Origin: Candidatus Limivicinus faecipullorum
GTDB taxonomy: Bacteria > Bacillota > Clostridia > Oscillospirales > Oscillospiraceae
Assembly (NCBI GenBank): GCA_018711755.1
Contig: DVHY01000059.1
Location: forward strand, 1-13,951
DNA: 13,951 nucleotides
Reading direction: 5' to 3'
Position 1 is the first letter of the stretch. Every line of letters begins with the position of its first letter. A program made the translations under genes and the position numbers. The notes beneath the pieces are model-generated. The model saw only the letters and a program-made list of their open reading frames with translations. It searched no databases and was not told the DNA's origin. Shown in pieces: positions 6,941-13,951 of this stretch.

Positions 6941-6967
6941 CTGTATAAATCCAGAAAATTTATACAG
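6941..6967 (+). repeat. Perfect 10-bp inverted repeat just upstream of the gltB ribosome site
   Basis: CTGTATAAAT (6941-6950) and ATTTATACAG (6958-6967) around a 7-nt loop. It ends 7 nt before the ribosome site at 6975-6983. As DNA it resembles a repressor operator; as RNA it is an AU-rich stem next to the ribosome site. There is no U tract, so it is not a terminator. Confidence 0.7.
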
Positions 6968-6990
6968 TGTCGGCAAAAGGAGGTCAGGGA

Positions 6991-9900
6991 ATGGGACAAG
7001 AGCGCATTGAAAGGGTCTATGATTCGGCCATAGAGCACGACGCCTGCGGTATCGGAGCCGTAGTGGATCTCAACGGCAGGCCCTGCCACGACACCGTGGA
7101 CAAGGCTTTAAAAATCGTTGAGAAGCTGGAGCACCGGGCCGGCAAGGACGCCTCCGGGGAGACCGGCGACGGGGTCGGGCTGATGATACAGGTGCCCCAC
7201 AGGCTGATGGTGAAGGCCGCGGCGGAGCTGGGCATCGCCCTGGGCGAGGCCAGGGATTACGGCGTGGGCATGTTCTTCTTCCCTCAGGACACTTTGAAAC
7301 GGGCTCAGGCCAAGAAGATGATGGAGATAATAATCGCCAAGGAGGGCATGGACTTTCTGGGCTGGCGGGATGTGCCTACGCACCCGGAGGTGCTGGGCCG
7401 CAAGGCTCTGGACTGCATGCCCCGCATATGCCAGTGCTTTGTGGCAAGGCCGGAGGGCTGCGCAAGAGGGCTGGATTTCGACCGGAAGCTCTTTGTAGCC
7501 CGGAGGCTTTTCGAGCAGTCCAATGTGAACACCTACATATCCTCCTTTTCCAGCCGCACCATTGTATACAAGGGAATGTTTCTGGTGGGACAGCTGAGGA
7601 AATTTTACTCCGACCTCAGGGATGCCGACTGTGAAAGCGCCATTGCCCTGGTCCACTCCCGCTTCTCCACCAACACCAAGCCCAGCTGGCAGCGGGCCCA
7701 CCCCAACCGCTACATACTCCACAACGGGGAGATAAACACCATCCGAGGCAATGCCGACCGCATGCTGGCCCGGGAGGAGACAATGCACTCCCGGCTGTTG
7801 GAGGCGGACATGGACAAGGTGCTGCCGGTGGTGGACCAGAGCGGTTCCGACTCCGCCATGCTGGACAACACCCTGGAATTTCTCATGATGAGCGGCATAC
7901 CTCTGCCCAAGGCGGTGATGATGTGCATCCCGGAGCCCTGGGCCAACGACAGGAAGATGAGCCGGGAAAAGCGGGACTTCTACCACTACTACGCCACTAT
8001 GCTGGAGCCCTGGGACGGCCCGGCGGCCATAGTCTTTTCCGACGGGGACATCGTGGGGGCTGTGCTGGACCGCAACGGCCTGCGCCCCTGCCGCTGGTAT
8101 CTCACCGATGAGGGGCAGCTGATACTGGCCTCCGAGGTGGGCGTGCTGGATATCGCCCCGGAGAAGGTGCTGAAAAAGTCCAGGCTCCAGCCCGGGCGCA
8201 TGCTGCTGGCGGATCTGGCCGCCCACCGGCTGGTGGACGACGGGGAGCTGAAGGAACGCTACGCCTGCCAGCAGCCCTACGGGGAGTGGCTGGACGCCCA
8301 TCTGGTCTATCTCCGGGACCTGCCCATCCCCAACCGTAAGGTGGAAAAGGCCAGCCAGCAGTGGCGTGACCGGCTGTACAAAGCCTTCGGCTACACCTAT
8401 GAAGAGGTGAAGGACGCTATATTGCCCATGGCCAGGGACGGGGCAGAGCCCACCTCCGCCATGGGGGTGGACACTCCTCTGGCCGTCCTATCGGAGAACC
8501 ACCCTCCCCTGTTCAGCTACTTCAAGCAGCTTTTCGCCCAGGTGACCAACCCGCCCATGGACGCCATCCGGGAGGAGATAGTCACCGACACCACGGTCTA
8601 CGTGGGCTCCGGGGGCAACCTGCTGGAGGAAAAGCCGGAAAACTGCACCGTTTTGCAGATAAGAAACCCCATCCTTACCTCCCTGGACATGATGAAGATA
8701 CGCTACATGAGGCGTCCGGGCTTTCATGTGGAGACCATACCCCTGCTCTATTACAAGGGCTCGCCCCTGGAAAACGCCCTGGACCGGCTATTCGTAAACG
8801 TGGACAGGGCCTACAAGAACGGGGCCAACATCCTTATCCTCTCCGACCGGGGAGTGGACGAGAACCATGTGGCCATCCCCTCCCTGCTGGCGGTCTCCGC
8901 CCTGGAGCACTATCTGGTGCGCACTAAGAAGCGCACCGCCGTCTCCCTTATACTGGAGAGCGCAGAGCCCAGGGACGTGCACCACTTTGCCGCCCTGCTG
9001 GGCTACGGCGCCCAGGCCATCAACCCCTACCTGGCCCAGGAGTGCGTGGAGGAGCTGGTGACGCTGAACCTTCTGGACAAAGATCCCACAGCCGCCGTCA
9101 ATGATTACAACGGCGCCATCCTCCACGGTATAGTCAAGATCGCCTCCAAAATGGGCATCTCCACCATACAGTCCTACCAGTCCGCCCAGATATTTGAATG
9201 TGTGGGCATAAACAAAGAGGTCATAGACAAGTACTTCACCAACACCGTCAGCCGTGTGGGCGGCATCGGCCTTCAGGAGATAGGCCAGGCGGTGGAGTGG
9301 AACCACAACCAGGCCTTCGACCCCCTGGGTCTGGGCTACGACACCACCCTGGACTCTGTTGGCGTACACAAGCTGCGCTCCGGCCCGGACAAGGCCGACC
9401 ATCTTTACAGCCCCCGCACCATCCTTCTGCTTCAAAAGTCGGTACGGGAAAACATTTATGACTGCTTCAAGGAATACTCCGCTCTGGTGAATGACCCCGC
9501 CCGCCCCCATGCGCTCAGAAGTCTGCTGGACTTCCGCTTTGACGAAAAGGGAGGCGTGCCCCTGGAAGAGGTGGAGCCGGTGGAGAGCATAGTGCGCCGC
9601 TTCAAGACCGGGGCTATGAGCTACGGCTCCATTTCCCGGGAAGCTCACGAGTGCCTGGCCGTCGCCATGAACCGCATCGGCGGCAAATCCAACTCCGGCG
9701 AGGGGGGCGAGGCCGCCGACCGGCTGCTGGACGAGCGCTGCTCGGCCATAAAGCAGGTGGCCTCCGGCCGCTTCGGCGTTACCAGCGCCTACCTGTGCAG
9801 CGCCAAGGAGATACAGATAAAAATGGCCCAGGGCGCAAAGCCCGGGGAGGGCGGGCACCTGCCCGGTCAGAAGGTCTACCCCTGGATAGCCAAGACCCGC

Positions 9901-11511
9901 TGCTCCACCCCCGGAGTCACTCTCATATCTCCCCCGCCCCACCACGACATCTACTCCATAGAGGACCTGGCCCAGCTCATATACGATTTGAAAAACGCCA
10001 ACCGCTACGCCCGCATCAGCGTGAAGCTGGTGAGCGAGGCCGGCGTGGGCACCATAGCGGCAGGCGTGGCCAAGGCCGGCGCCCAGGTGGTGCTCATCTC
10101 CGGCCACGACGGCGGCACCGGAGCCGCCCCCCGCAGCTCCATCCACGGGGCAGGCCTGCCCTGGGAGCTGGGAGTGGCGGAGGCCCATCAGGCCCTTATC
10201 GAAAACGGCCTGCGCAGTCAGGTAGTACTGGAGACCGACGGCAAGCTCATGACCGGCCGGGACGTGGCTATAGCCTGTATGCTGGGGGCTGAGGAATTCG
10301 GCTTTGCCACGGCGCCCCTGGTGGCCCTGGGCTGCTGCATGATGCGGGTGTGCAATCTGGACACCTGCGCCGCCGGTGTTGCCACCCAGAACCCGGAGCT
10401 GAGGAAACGCTTTGGCGGCAAGCCGGAATATGTCATCAATTTCATGTATTTTATCGCCCGGGAACTGCGGGAGTATATGGCCCGGCTGGGCCTGCGCAGC
10501 GTGGATGAGCTGGTGGGCCGCAGAGACCTGCTGAAGCTCAGGGGGAATATGCCCGCCGGGCAGGCTTCCACCGTTGACCTGCGCGGGCTGCTGGATGGAG
10601 GCCCTGCCGCCGTCCACTTCCGGCCGGAGGAGGTCTACGACTTCCATCTGGAGCGTAGCCTGGACGAGAGCGTGCTGCTCTCCAAGCTGGGAAAGAGTCT
10701 GAAAAGCAAGAAGTCCGGCTCCCTGGAACTGGAAGTCTCCTCCACCGACCGGGCCTTCGGCACCCTCTTCGGCTCAGAGATTACACGCCAATGGGGAGAC
10801 AGCCTGCCTGAGGACAGCTATGTGATACGCTGCCGGGGCGGCGGAGGCCAATCCTTCGGGGCCTTTATCCCCAAAGGGCTCACCCTGGAGCTGGAGGGAG
10901 ACTGCAACGACGGCTTCGGCAAAGGGCTCTCCGGCGGAAAGCTGGTGCTCTATCCCCCCAAGGCCAGCCCCTTCAAGCCCGGGGAAAACATCATCGTGGG
11001 CAACGTGGCCCTTTACGGCGCCACCTCCGGCAAAGCCTTTATAAACGGCATGGCCGGGGAACGCTTCTGCGTGCGCAACTCCGGCGCCATAGCGGTGGTG
11101 GAGGGAGTGGGCGACCACGGCTGCGAGTACATGACCGGAGGCCGCTGCGTCATTCTGGGGCCCACAGGCAAGAACTTTGCCGCGGGCATGTCCGGGGGCA
11201 TAGCCTATGTGCTGGACGAGAAGCATGACCTGTACATGCGGCTGAACAAGGACCAGGTCATGACCGACACCCTCACCGAGAGCCATGATATCGCCGAGCT
11301 GCGCTCCCTTATCGAAGAGCATGTGGCGGCCACCGGCTCCCCCAGAGGCAAAAAGATACTGGCGGCCTTCCATTCCTACATCCCCTGCTTCAAGAAGGTC
11401 ATGCCCAGAGATTACGACAGGATGCTCCGCTCAATTGCTCAATTTGAGGAGAAGGGCATGTCCCGGGAGCAGGCGGAGATCCAGGCGTTTTACGCCAACA
11501 CCAGGACCTGA
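6991..11511 (+). CDS. gltB: Glutamate synthase (NADPH) large subunit, GOGAT alpha
   Basis: 1506 residues, normal for bacterial GltB. Start ATG 6991 has AAAAGGAGG (6975-6983) 7 nt upstream; the GTG at 6967 lies inside the preceding hairpin. An 18-residue propeptide should be removed to expose Cys19 in HDACGIGAV, the catalytic N-terminal cysteine of the class II glutaminase domain (about 19-420). The FMN-binding synthase domain carries NSGEGGE (901-907) and SGHDGGTGAAPRSS (from 1037). Cys1115-x5-Cys1121-x4-Cys1126 binds the [3Fe-4S] cluster. The C-terminal GXGXG helix domain spans about 1260-1430. The enzyme frees ammonia from glutamine and channels it to 2-oxoglutarate, making two glutamates. 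gltD follows after 14 nt. Expression is probably set by the strong promoter and the leader attenuator. Confidence 0.98.
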   Translation: MGQERIERVYDSAIEHDACGIGAVVDLNGRPCHDTVDKALKIVEKLEHRAGKDASGETGDGVGLMIQVPHRLMVKAAAELGIALGEARDYGVGMFFFPQDTLKRAQAKKMMEIIIAKEGMDFLGWRDVPTHPEVLGRKALDCMPRICQCFVARPEGCARGLDFDRKLFVARRLFEQSNVNTYISSFSSRTIVYKGMFLVGQLRKFYSDLRDADCESAIALVHSRFSTNTKPSWQRAHPNRYILHNGEINTIRGNADRMLAREETMHSRLLEADMDKVLPVVDQSGSDSAMLDNTLEFLMMSGIPLPKAVMMCIPEPWANDRKMSREKRDFYHYYATMLEPWDGPAAIVFSDGDIVGAVLDRNGLRPCRWYLTDEGQLILASEVGVLDIAPEKVLKKSRLQPGRMLLADLAAHRLVDDGELKERYACQQPYGEWLDAHLVYLRDLPIPNRKVEKASQQWRDRLYKAFGYTYEEVKDAILPMARDGAEPTSAMGVDTPLAVLSENHPPLFSYFKQLFAQVTNPPMDAIREEIVTDTTVYVGSGGNLLEEKPENCTVLQIRNPILTSLDMMKIRYMRRPGFHVETIPLLYYKGSPLENALDRLFVNVDRAYKNGANILILSDRGVDENHVAIPSLLAVSALEHYLVRTKKRTAVSLILESAEPRDVHHFAALLGYGAQAINPYLAQECVEELVTLNLLDKDPTAAVNDYNGAILHGIVKIASKMGISTIQSYQSAQIFECVGINKEVIDKYFTNTVSRVGGIGLQEIGQAVEWNHNQAFDPLGLGYDTTLDSVGVHKLRSGPDKADHLYSPRTILLLQKSVRENIYDCFKEYSALVNDPARPHALRSLLDFRFDEKGGVPLEEVEPVESIVRRFKTGAMSYGSISREAHECLAVAMNRIGGKSNSGEGGEAADRLLDERCSAIKQVASGRFGVTSAYLCSAKEIQIKMAQGAKPGEGGHLPGQKVYPWIAKTRCSTPGVTLISPPPHHDIYSIEDLAQLIYDLKNANRYARISVKLVSEAGVGTIAAGVAKAGAQVVLISGHDGGTGAAPRSSIHGAGLPWELGVAEAHQALIENGLRSQVVLETDGKLMTGRDVAIACMLGAEEFGFATAPLVALGCCMMRVCNLDTCAAGVATQNPELRKRFGGKPEYVINFMYFIARELREYMARLGLRSVDELVGRRDLLKLRGNMPAGQASTVDLRGLLDGGPAAVHFRPEEVYDFHLERSLDESVLLSKLGKSLKSKKSGSLELEVSSTDRAFGTLFGSEITRQWGDSLPEDSYVIRCRGGGGQSFGAFIPKGLTLELEGDCNDGFGKGLSGGKLVLYPPKASPFKPGENIIVGNVALYGATSGKAFINGMAGERFCVRNSGAIAVVEGVGDHGCEYMTGGRCVILGPTGKNFAAGMSGGIAYVLDEKHDLYMRLNKDQVMTDTLTESHDIAELRSLIEEHVAATGSPRGKKILAAFHSYIPCFKKVMPRDYDRMLRSIAQFEEKGMSREQAEIQAFYANTRT

Positions 11512-11525
11512 GAGGAGGCGGAGTC

Positions 11526-12929
11526 ATGGGAAAACCCACTGGTTTTTTGGAATATCAGCGAAGCGAAGACCTGCGCAGGGACCCGGCGGAACGGGTGAAG
11601 GACTGGGAGGAATTCCATATCCCCCAGCCCGAAGAGGTGCGGCGGCAGCAGGGCGGGCGGTGCATGAACTGCGGCGTGCCCTTCTGCCAGACCGGCATGA
11701 TATACGAGGGCAGGGCCTTCGGCTGCCCTCTCCACAACCTCATCCCTGAGTGGAACGACATGATACTCTCCGGCAACTGGGGCCACGCCCTCAGCAGGCT
11801 CCACAAGGCCAACAACTTCCCTGAGTTTACCGGCCGGGTCTGCCCCGCCCCCTGCGAGGCCGCCTGCATCTGCGGCATCTACGGGGATGCGGTCACTATC
11901 CGGGACAACGAGCTGAGCATAATCGAGGACGCTTTTGCCAGGCGCAGGATCCCTCGCCGCCGTCCGCCCCAGACCTCCGGCAAAAAGGTCTGCGTGGTTG
12001 GCTCCGGCCCGGCGGGGCTTGCAGCGGCCGACCAGCTGAACCACCGGGGCCATCTGGTGACGGTGGTGGAAAAGGAGGAAAGGCCCGGCGGTCTGCTCAT
12101 GTACGGCATACCCAACATGAAGCTGCCCAAGGGGATAGTTCAGCGCCGTATCGACCTGATGACCGACGAAGGTGTCAGCTTTGTATGCGGCGTGGATGCC
12201 GCCCGGCCGGAGGTGGCTCAAAGGCTGCTGCGGGAATATGACGCGGTACTGCTCTGCTGCGGGGCGGGCCTGCCCCGGCCCCTGGGGCTGGAGGCCCAGG
12301 GTATCAGCGGAATTTGCTACGGCACGGAATACCTGAGATCCGCCGTGGAGCGGGCTCAGTTCGGCAAGGCTGACACCCCCTTCCCCAGCGCCGAAGGCCT
12401 GGACGTGGTGATAGTCGGCACCGGGGACACCGCCAGCGACTGCGTGGCCACCGCTTTGCGCCAGGGCTGCCGCTCGGTGACTCAGCTGGTGCGCCGGCCC
12501 ATGGAGGACTATCTGGACAGCCAGGGCCGGCTGCCCCTGGCCTACGCCCACGAGGAGGCCCTGGCGGTCTTCGGTTCCGAGCCCCGGCGTTTCGGCGTCA
12601 AGGTAAAGGAACTCATATCCGACGGCAAAGGCGGGCTCAGCGGTCTGGTCACCAGCCAGGGGGACACCATCCCCTGTCAGCTGCTCATAGGTGCCACCGG
12701 CTTTACCGGCTGCCGGGAGGACGTGTGCCGGGCCTTCGGCGTAGAGATGGACAGGACCGTCAAAACCGCAAAGGGCGGCTATGCCACCAGTGTGGAAGGG
12801 GTCTTCTCCGCCGGCGACATGCGGCGGGGACAATCCCTGGTGGTCTGGGCCATTGCCGAGGGCCGCTCCGCCGCCGCCGAGATAGACGAATACCTTATAG
12901 GCTACACCAATCTGGTGCGGAGCATCTGA
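11526..12929 (+). CDS. gltD: Glutamate synthase (NADPH) small subunit, GOGAT beta
   Basis: 467 residues, the usual length. ATG 11526 has AGAGGAGGCGG just upstream, 14 nt after gltB. The N-terminal part holds cysteines C46-x2-C49-x4-C54 and C106-x3-C110-x3-C114, which supply the [4Fe-4S] ligands shared in the alpha/beta complex. The FAD-binding motif GSGPAG is at 159-164 and the NADPH-binding motif VGTGDTASD at 297-305. The C-terminal FSAGDMRRGQSLVVWAI closes the FAD site. The subunit takes hydride from NADPH and passes electrons through FAD and Fe-S clusters to the FMN of GltB. The last gene of its operon, it is followed by a strong terminator. It belongs to the same superfamily as the partial flavoprotein at 1-546 but is a separate protein. 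Confidence 0.98.
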   Translation: MGKPTGFLEYQRSEDLRRDPAERVKDWEEFHIPQPEEVRRQQGGRCMNCGVPFCQTGMIYEGRAFGCPLHNLIPEWNDMILSGNWGHALSRLHKANNFPEFTGRVCPAPCEAACICGIYGDAVTIRDNELSIIEDAFARRRIPRRRPPQTSGKKVCVVGSGPAGLAAADQLNHRGHLVTVVEKEERPGGLLMYGIPNMKLPKGIVQRRIDLMTDEGVSFVCGVDAARPEVAQRLLREYDAVLLCCGAGLPRPLGLEAQGISGICYGTEYLRSAVERAQFGKADTPFPSAEGLDVVIVGTGDTASDCVATALRQGCRSVTQLVRRPMEDYLDSQGRLPLAYAHEEALAVFGSEPRRFGVKVKELISDGKGGLSGLVTSQGDTIPCQLLIGATGFTGCREDVCRAFGVEMDRTVKTAKGGYATSVEGVFSAGDMRRGQSLVVWAIAEGRSAAAEIDEYLIGYTNLVRSI

Positions 12930-12988
12930 GTTACCATTTCGCTGCTTATAGGGCAAAGTCCCTGTAATTTGCCCAGCGGGAAACGCAG

Positions 12989-13030
12989 AAAGGCGGCAGA
13001 CACTTCAAAAAGTGTCTGCCGCCTTTTTTT
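12989..13030 (+). terminator. Strong intrinsic terminator of gltBD
   Basis: A perfect 17-bp inverted repeat (12989-13005 with 13010-13026), loop CAAA, and seven T at 13024-13030. It lies about 60 nt past the gltD stop. The opposite strand has only three T after the stem, so it works mainly on the plus strand. Confidence 0.95.
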
Positions 13031-13162
13031 GCAAAGCTCAGCCTGCGTCTTTTCTCCGGGCCGGGATGCTCCCCCAGTTTGAGTCCACTGGGTTTTGTCT
13101 CACCTGTGCCCCATTGATGGCCGGGCTCATATCCGAGGCCGGGCGGCCAAGGCGGAAGTATT

Positions 13163-13576
13163 TTAAAAACGCATAACTTCCATGCCCAGCATTCGGCCCA
13201 GCACCGCCAGGCAGTCTCCCCAGGCGCCCTGTATAACCGCAAAATGGGGTTCAAGCCCCTGTCTTATGCTCTCTTCCACTATCTCCCGGCTGGGCTTTCT
13301 GCATTTGAAAACAAGGGAGGTGCCTATAAACTGTTTTTCCCTGTCCTCCGTGCTGCCCTCCATTATGAAAAACCTGAAAGTCCCTCCGGGGTTCCTGCTC
13401 ACCCGAAAGACCGTCGCCTCCCGGAAAGGACGGCAGCCGAAGTCCATTGCCGGACCTATCTTCCTGTTTGGGTGAACTCCCACCATGGCCCCGGTATCCT
13501 CCCGGGCCAGAGAACAGGCGCCGGCCCCGCAGTGCCAATAGCTTATGGTATTCTCCCTTGTATTATAGAGTAGTAG
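13163..13576 (-). pseudogene. C-terminal fragment of an L-fucose-isomerase-like gene, cut by the IS110 element
   Basis: On the minus strand an uninterrupted frame runs from an in-frame TAA (13577-13579) to the stop at 13163, 137 codons, with no start codon before Met at 13486, which lies well inside the conserved part. The readable protein contains ENTISYWHCGAGACSLARED, GVHPNRKIGP, FRVSRN and EGSTEDREKQFIGTSLVF, and ends GLEPHFAVIQG followed by MLGMEVMRF. This order resembles the C-terminal domain of the COG2407 L-fucose/arabinose isomerase-like family (WHCG, GTS, PHH.A, IEV.R). The catalytic N-terminal two thirds are missing, so the fragment should be inactive. The break falls where the IS110 non-coding end begins, so insertion is the likely cause; the rest of the gene would lie past the other end of the element. 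The family call is from memory of its motifs. Confidence 0.7.
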
Positions 13577-13579
13577 TTA

Positions 13580-13785
13580 TTAAAGCCCCTCTCCAAGGGC
13601 TGTGCTACACTGTAAGGGATGCTGTGGATTGGTAGTGTCCTCCTACCACAAGATGGTTCGCGAAAGGTTCCAACCACAGCCCCTTACACTTTTGTTAATC
13701 AGTTAAATACCGCCAGACGGTTTATGTGGAACAAGGTTACAAAAGCAAAGTGTTCTGTGGAGCAGCATCACAAATTTACCGTTGG
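13580..13785 (+). ncRNA. Candidate IS110 bridge RNA
   Basis: The non-coding left end folds into several domains. A 5' stem-loop pairs AGCCC (13584-13588) with GGGCT (13597-13601). A large domain closes with TGTAAGGG (13611-13618) on CCCTTACA (13681-13688) and GCTGTGG (13621-13627) on CCACAGC (13674-13680), and holds a TGGTAG/CTACCA hairpin (13630-13648) and a TGGTT/AACCA hairpin (13654-13676, partly competing). A third domain pairs TGTG-GAACA (13725-13733) with TGTTC (13751-13755) and CACA (13769-13772), leaving a 17-nt terminal loop and a 13-nt internal loop. IS110 bridge RNAs are known to lie in this position and to have a 5' stem-loop followed by target-binding and donor-binding loops. Which loop is which, and the RNA ends, are not determined here. 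Confidence 0.55.
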
Positions 13786-13796
13786 AGGTGTTGTAA

Positions 13797-13951
13797 ATGA
13801 TTGTTTCCGTTGGTATTGATGTGGCGAAGGACAAGCACGACTGCTTTATCCAGAGTTCTGAGGGCGAAGTCCTGGCGGATGTGTTTACCATCTCTAACAA
13901 TATGGATGGATTCAATATCCTGCTGGAGAAAATCCGGACCTGCACCTCCCC
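13797..13951 (+). CDS. IS110-family transposase (recombinase), N-terminal part
   Basis: ATG 13797 with GGAGG (13784-13788) 8 nt upstream; 51 codons are visible before the window ends. The protein begins MIVSVGIDVAKDKHDCFIQS, the N-terminal strand of the RuvC-like DEDD domain, where Asp8 is the first catalytic acid; the remaining E, D and D and the C-terminal serine domain lie outside the window. These enzymes recombine the element through a circular form, guided by the RNA encoded just upstream. No frameshift or stop is seen in the visible part, so the element may be intact. Confidence 0.9.
   Translation, partial: MIVSVGIDVAKDKHDCFIQSSEGEVLADVFTISNNMDGFNILLEKIRTCTS

Larger units (their letters stand above)
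13565..13951 (+). mobile_element. IS110-family insertion sequence, left end and start of transposase (runs off window)
   Basis: The transposase start at 13797 and a preceding non-coding stretch of about 220 nt form the left end of an IS110-group element. The exact edge cannot be fixed from one copy: it lies between the last recognisable codons of the interrupted isomerase gene (about 13545) and the in-frame stop at 13577-13579. IS110 elements make no target duplication and lack clear terminal inverted repeats, so none is expected. The base composition is visibly more AT-rich than the chromosome around it. A long left non-coding part points to the IS110 group rather than IS1111, whose guide RNA lies at the right end. 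Confidence 0.8.

Noticed and set aside
6967..6990. GTG start for gltB at 6967.
   Set aside because: The codon sits in the 10-bp hairpin and upstream of the AGGAGG site; ATG 6991 is correctly spaced.
8788..10647. A 619-codon open frame on the minus strand inside gltB (similar long ones at 7108-8301 and 11490-12956).
   Set aside because: They lie antisense to the clearly real gltB and gltD, have no ribosome site and low-complexity Gly/Ala/His/Val-rich translations; they are a by-product of GC-rich third positions.
12946..13254. A 102-codon minus-strand frame between gltD and the isomerase fragment.
   Set aside because: It runs through the gltBD terminator, overlaps the isomerase fragment in another frame, and shows no family features. 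The stretch 13031-13162 appears to hold no gene.
13554..13619. TCCCTT in the left flank of the IS110 element (13554-13559) is complementary to AAGGGA in the candidate bridge RNA (13614-13619), a possible target-guide match.
   Set aside because: Only six bases, and in my fold the RNA segment is in a stem rather than a loop; chance is likely and the core dinucleotide cannot be located without the right end.

Overview
The window reads like the chromosome of a GC-rich (roughly 60% G+C) anaerobic Firmicute, probably a gut Clostridia of the Oscillospiraceae/Ruminococcaceae type. This is inferred from three things: strong AGGAGG-type ribosome sites with sigma-A-like promoters, the GC-rich codon use, and the gene set (a ferredoxin-type flavoprotein with HypA, a BceAB-like ABC pair, an AgrC/LytTR two-component system). 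No species can be named from the sequence alone.

Layout. (1) 1-900: the 3' end of a pyridine-nucleotide/FAD oxidoreductase with C-terminal Fe-S cysteines, followed by hypA in the same operon and closed by a 14-bp bidirectional terminator. (2) 969-3814, minus strand: a BceB-like 10-TM permease and its BceA-like ATPase. (3) 3815-4012: a divergent control region with two promoters facing away from each other and four helically phased TGTAAAGTT-like repeats between them, the likely operator of the neighbouring regulator. (4) 4013-6003, plus strand: a LytTR response regulator starting at TTG and an AgrC-like (HPK10/GHKL) membrane kinase, overlapping by 16 nt. Together with (2) this looks like a sensing and export module for peptides or cell-envelope stress. 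(5) 6052-6579: thpR, an RNA 2',3'-cyclic phosphodiesterase with its own promoter. (6) 6580-6990: a non-coding stretch holding a near-consensus promoter (TTGACA-N18-TATAAT) and a leader with a hairpin that excludes an overlapping intrinsic terminator, plus a further 10-bp hairpin just before the gltB ribosome site. (7) 6991-12929: gltB and gltD, the two subunits of NADPH-dependent glutamate synthase, ending at a 17-bp hairpin terminator. (8) 13163-about 13576, minus strand: the C-terminal remnant of an L-fucose-isomerase-like gene, cut off by (9) the left end of an IS110-family element, whose transposase starts at 13797 and runs off the window.

Three things deserve most attention. The first is the roughly 220-nt structured non-coding left end of the IS110 element, which is where a bridge RNA is expected. 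The second is the attenuator-like leader of gltBD, whose antiterminator hairpin has an A1/G4 hexaloop reminiscent of ANTAR targets. The third is the phased repeat array between the BceAB-like operon and its LytTR regulator. No tRNA, rRNA or CRISPR array was seen.
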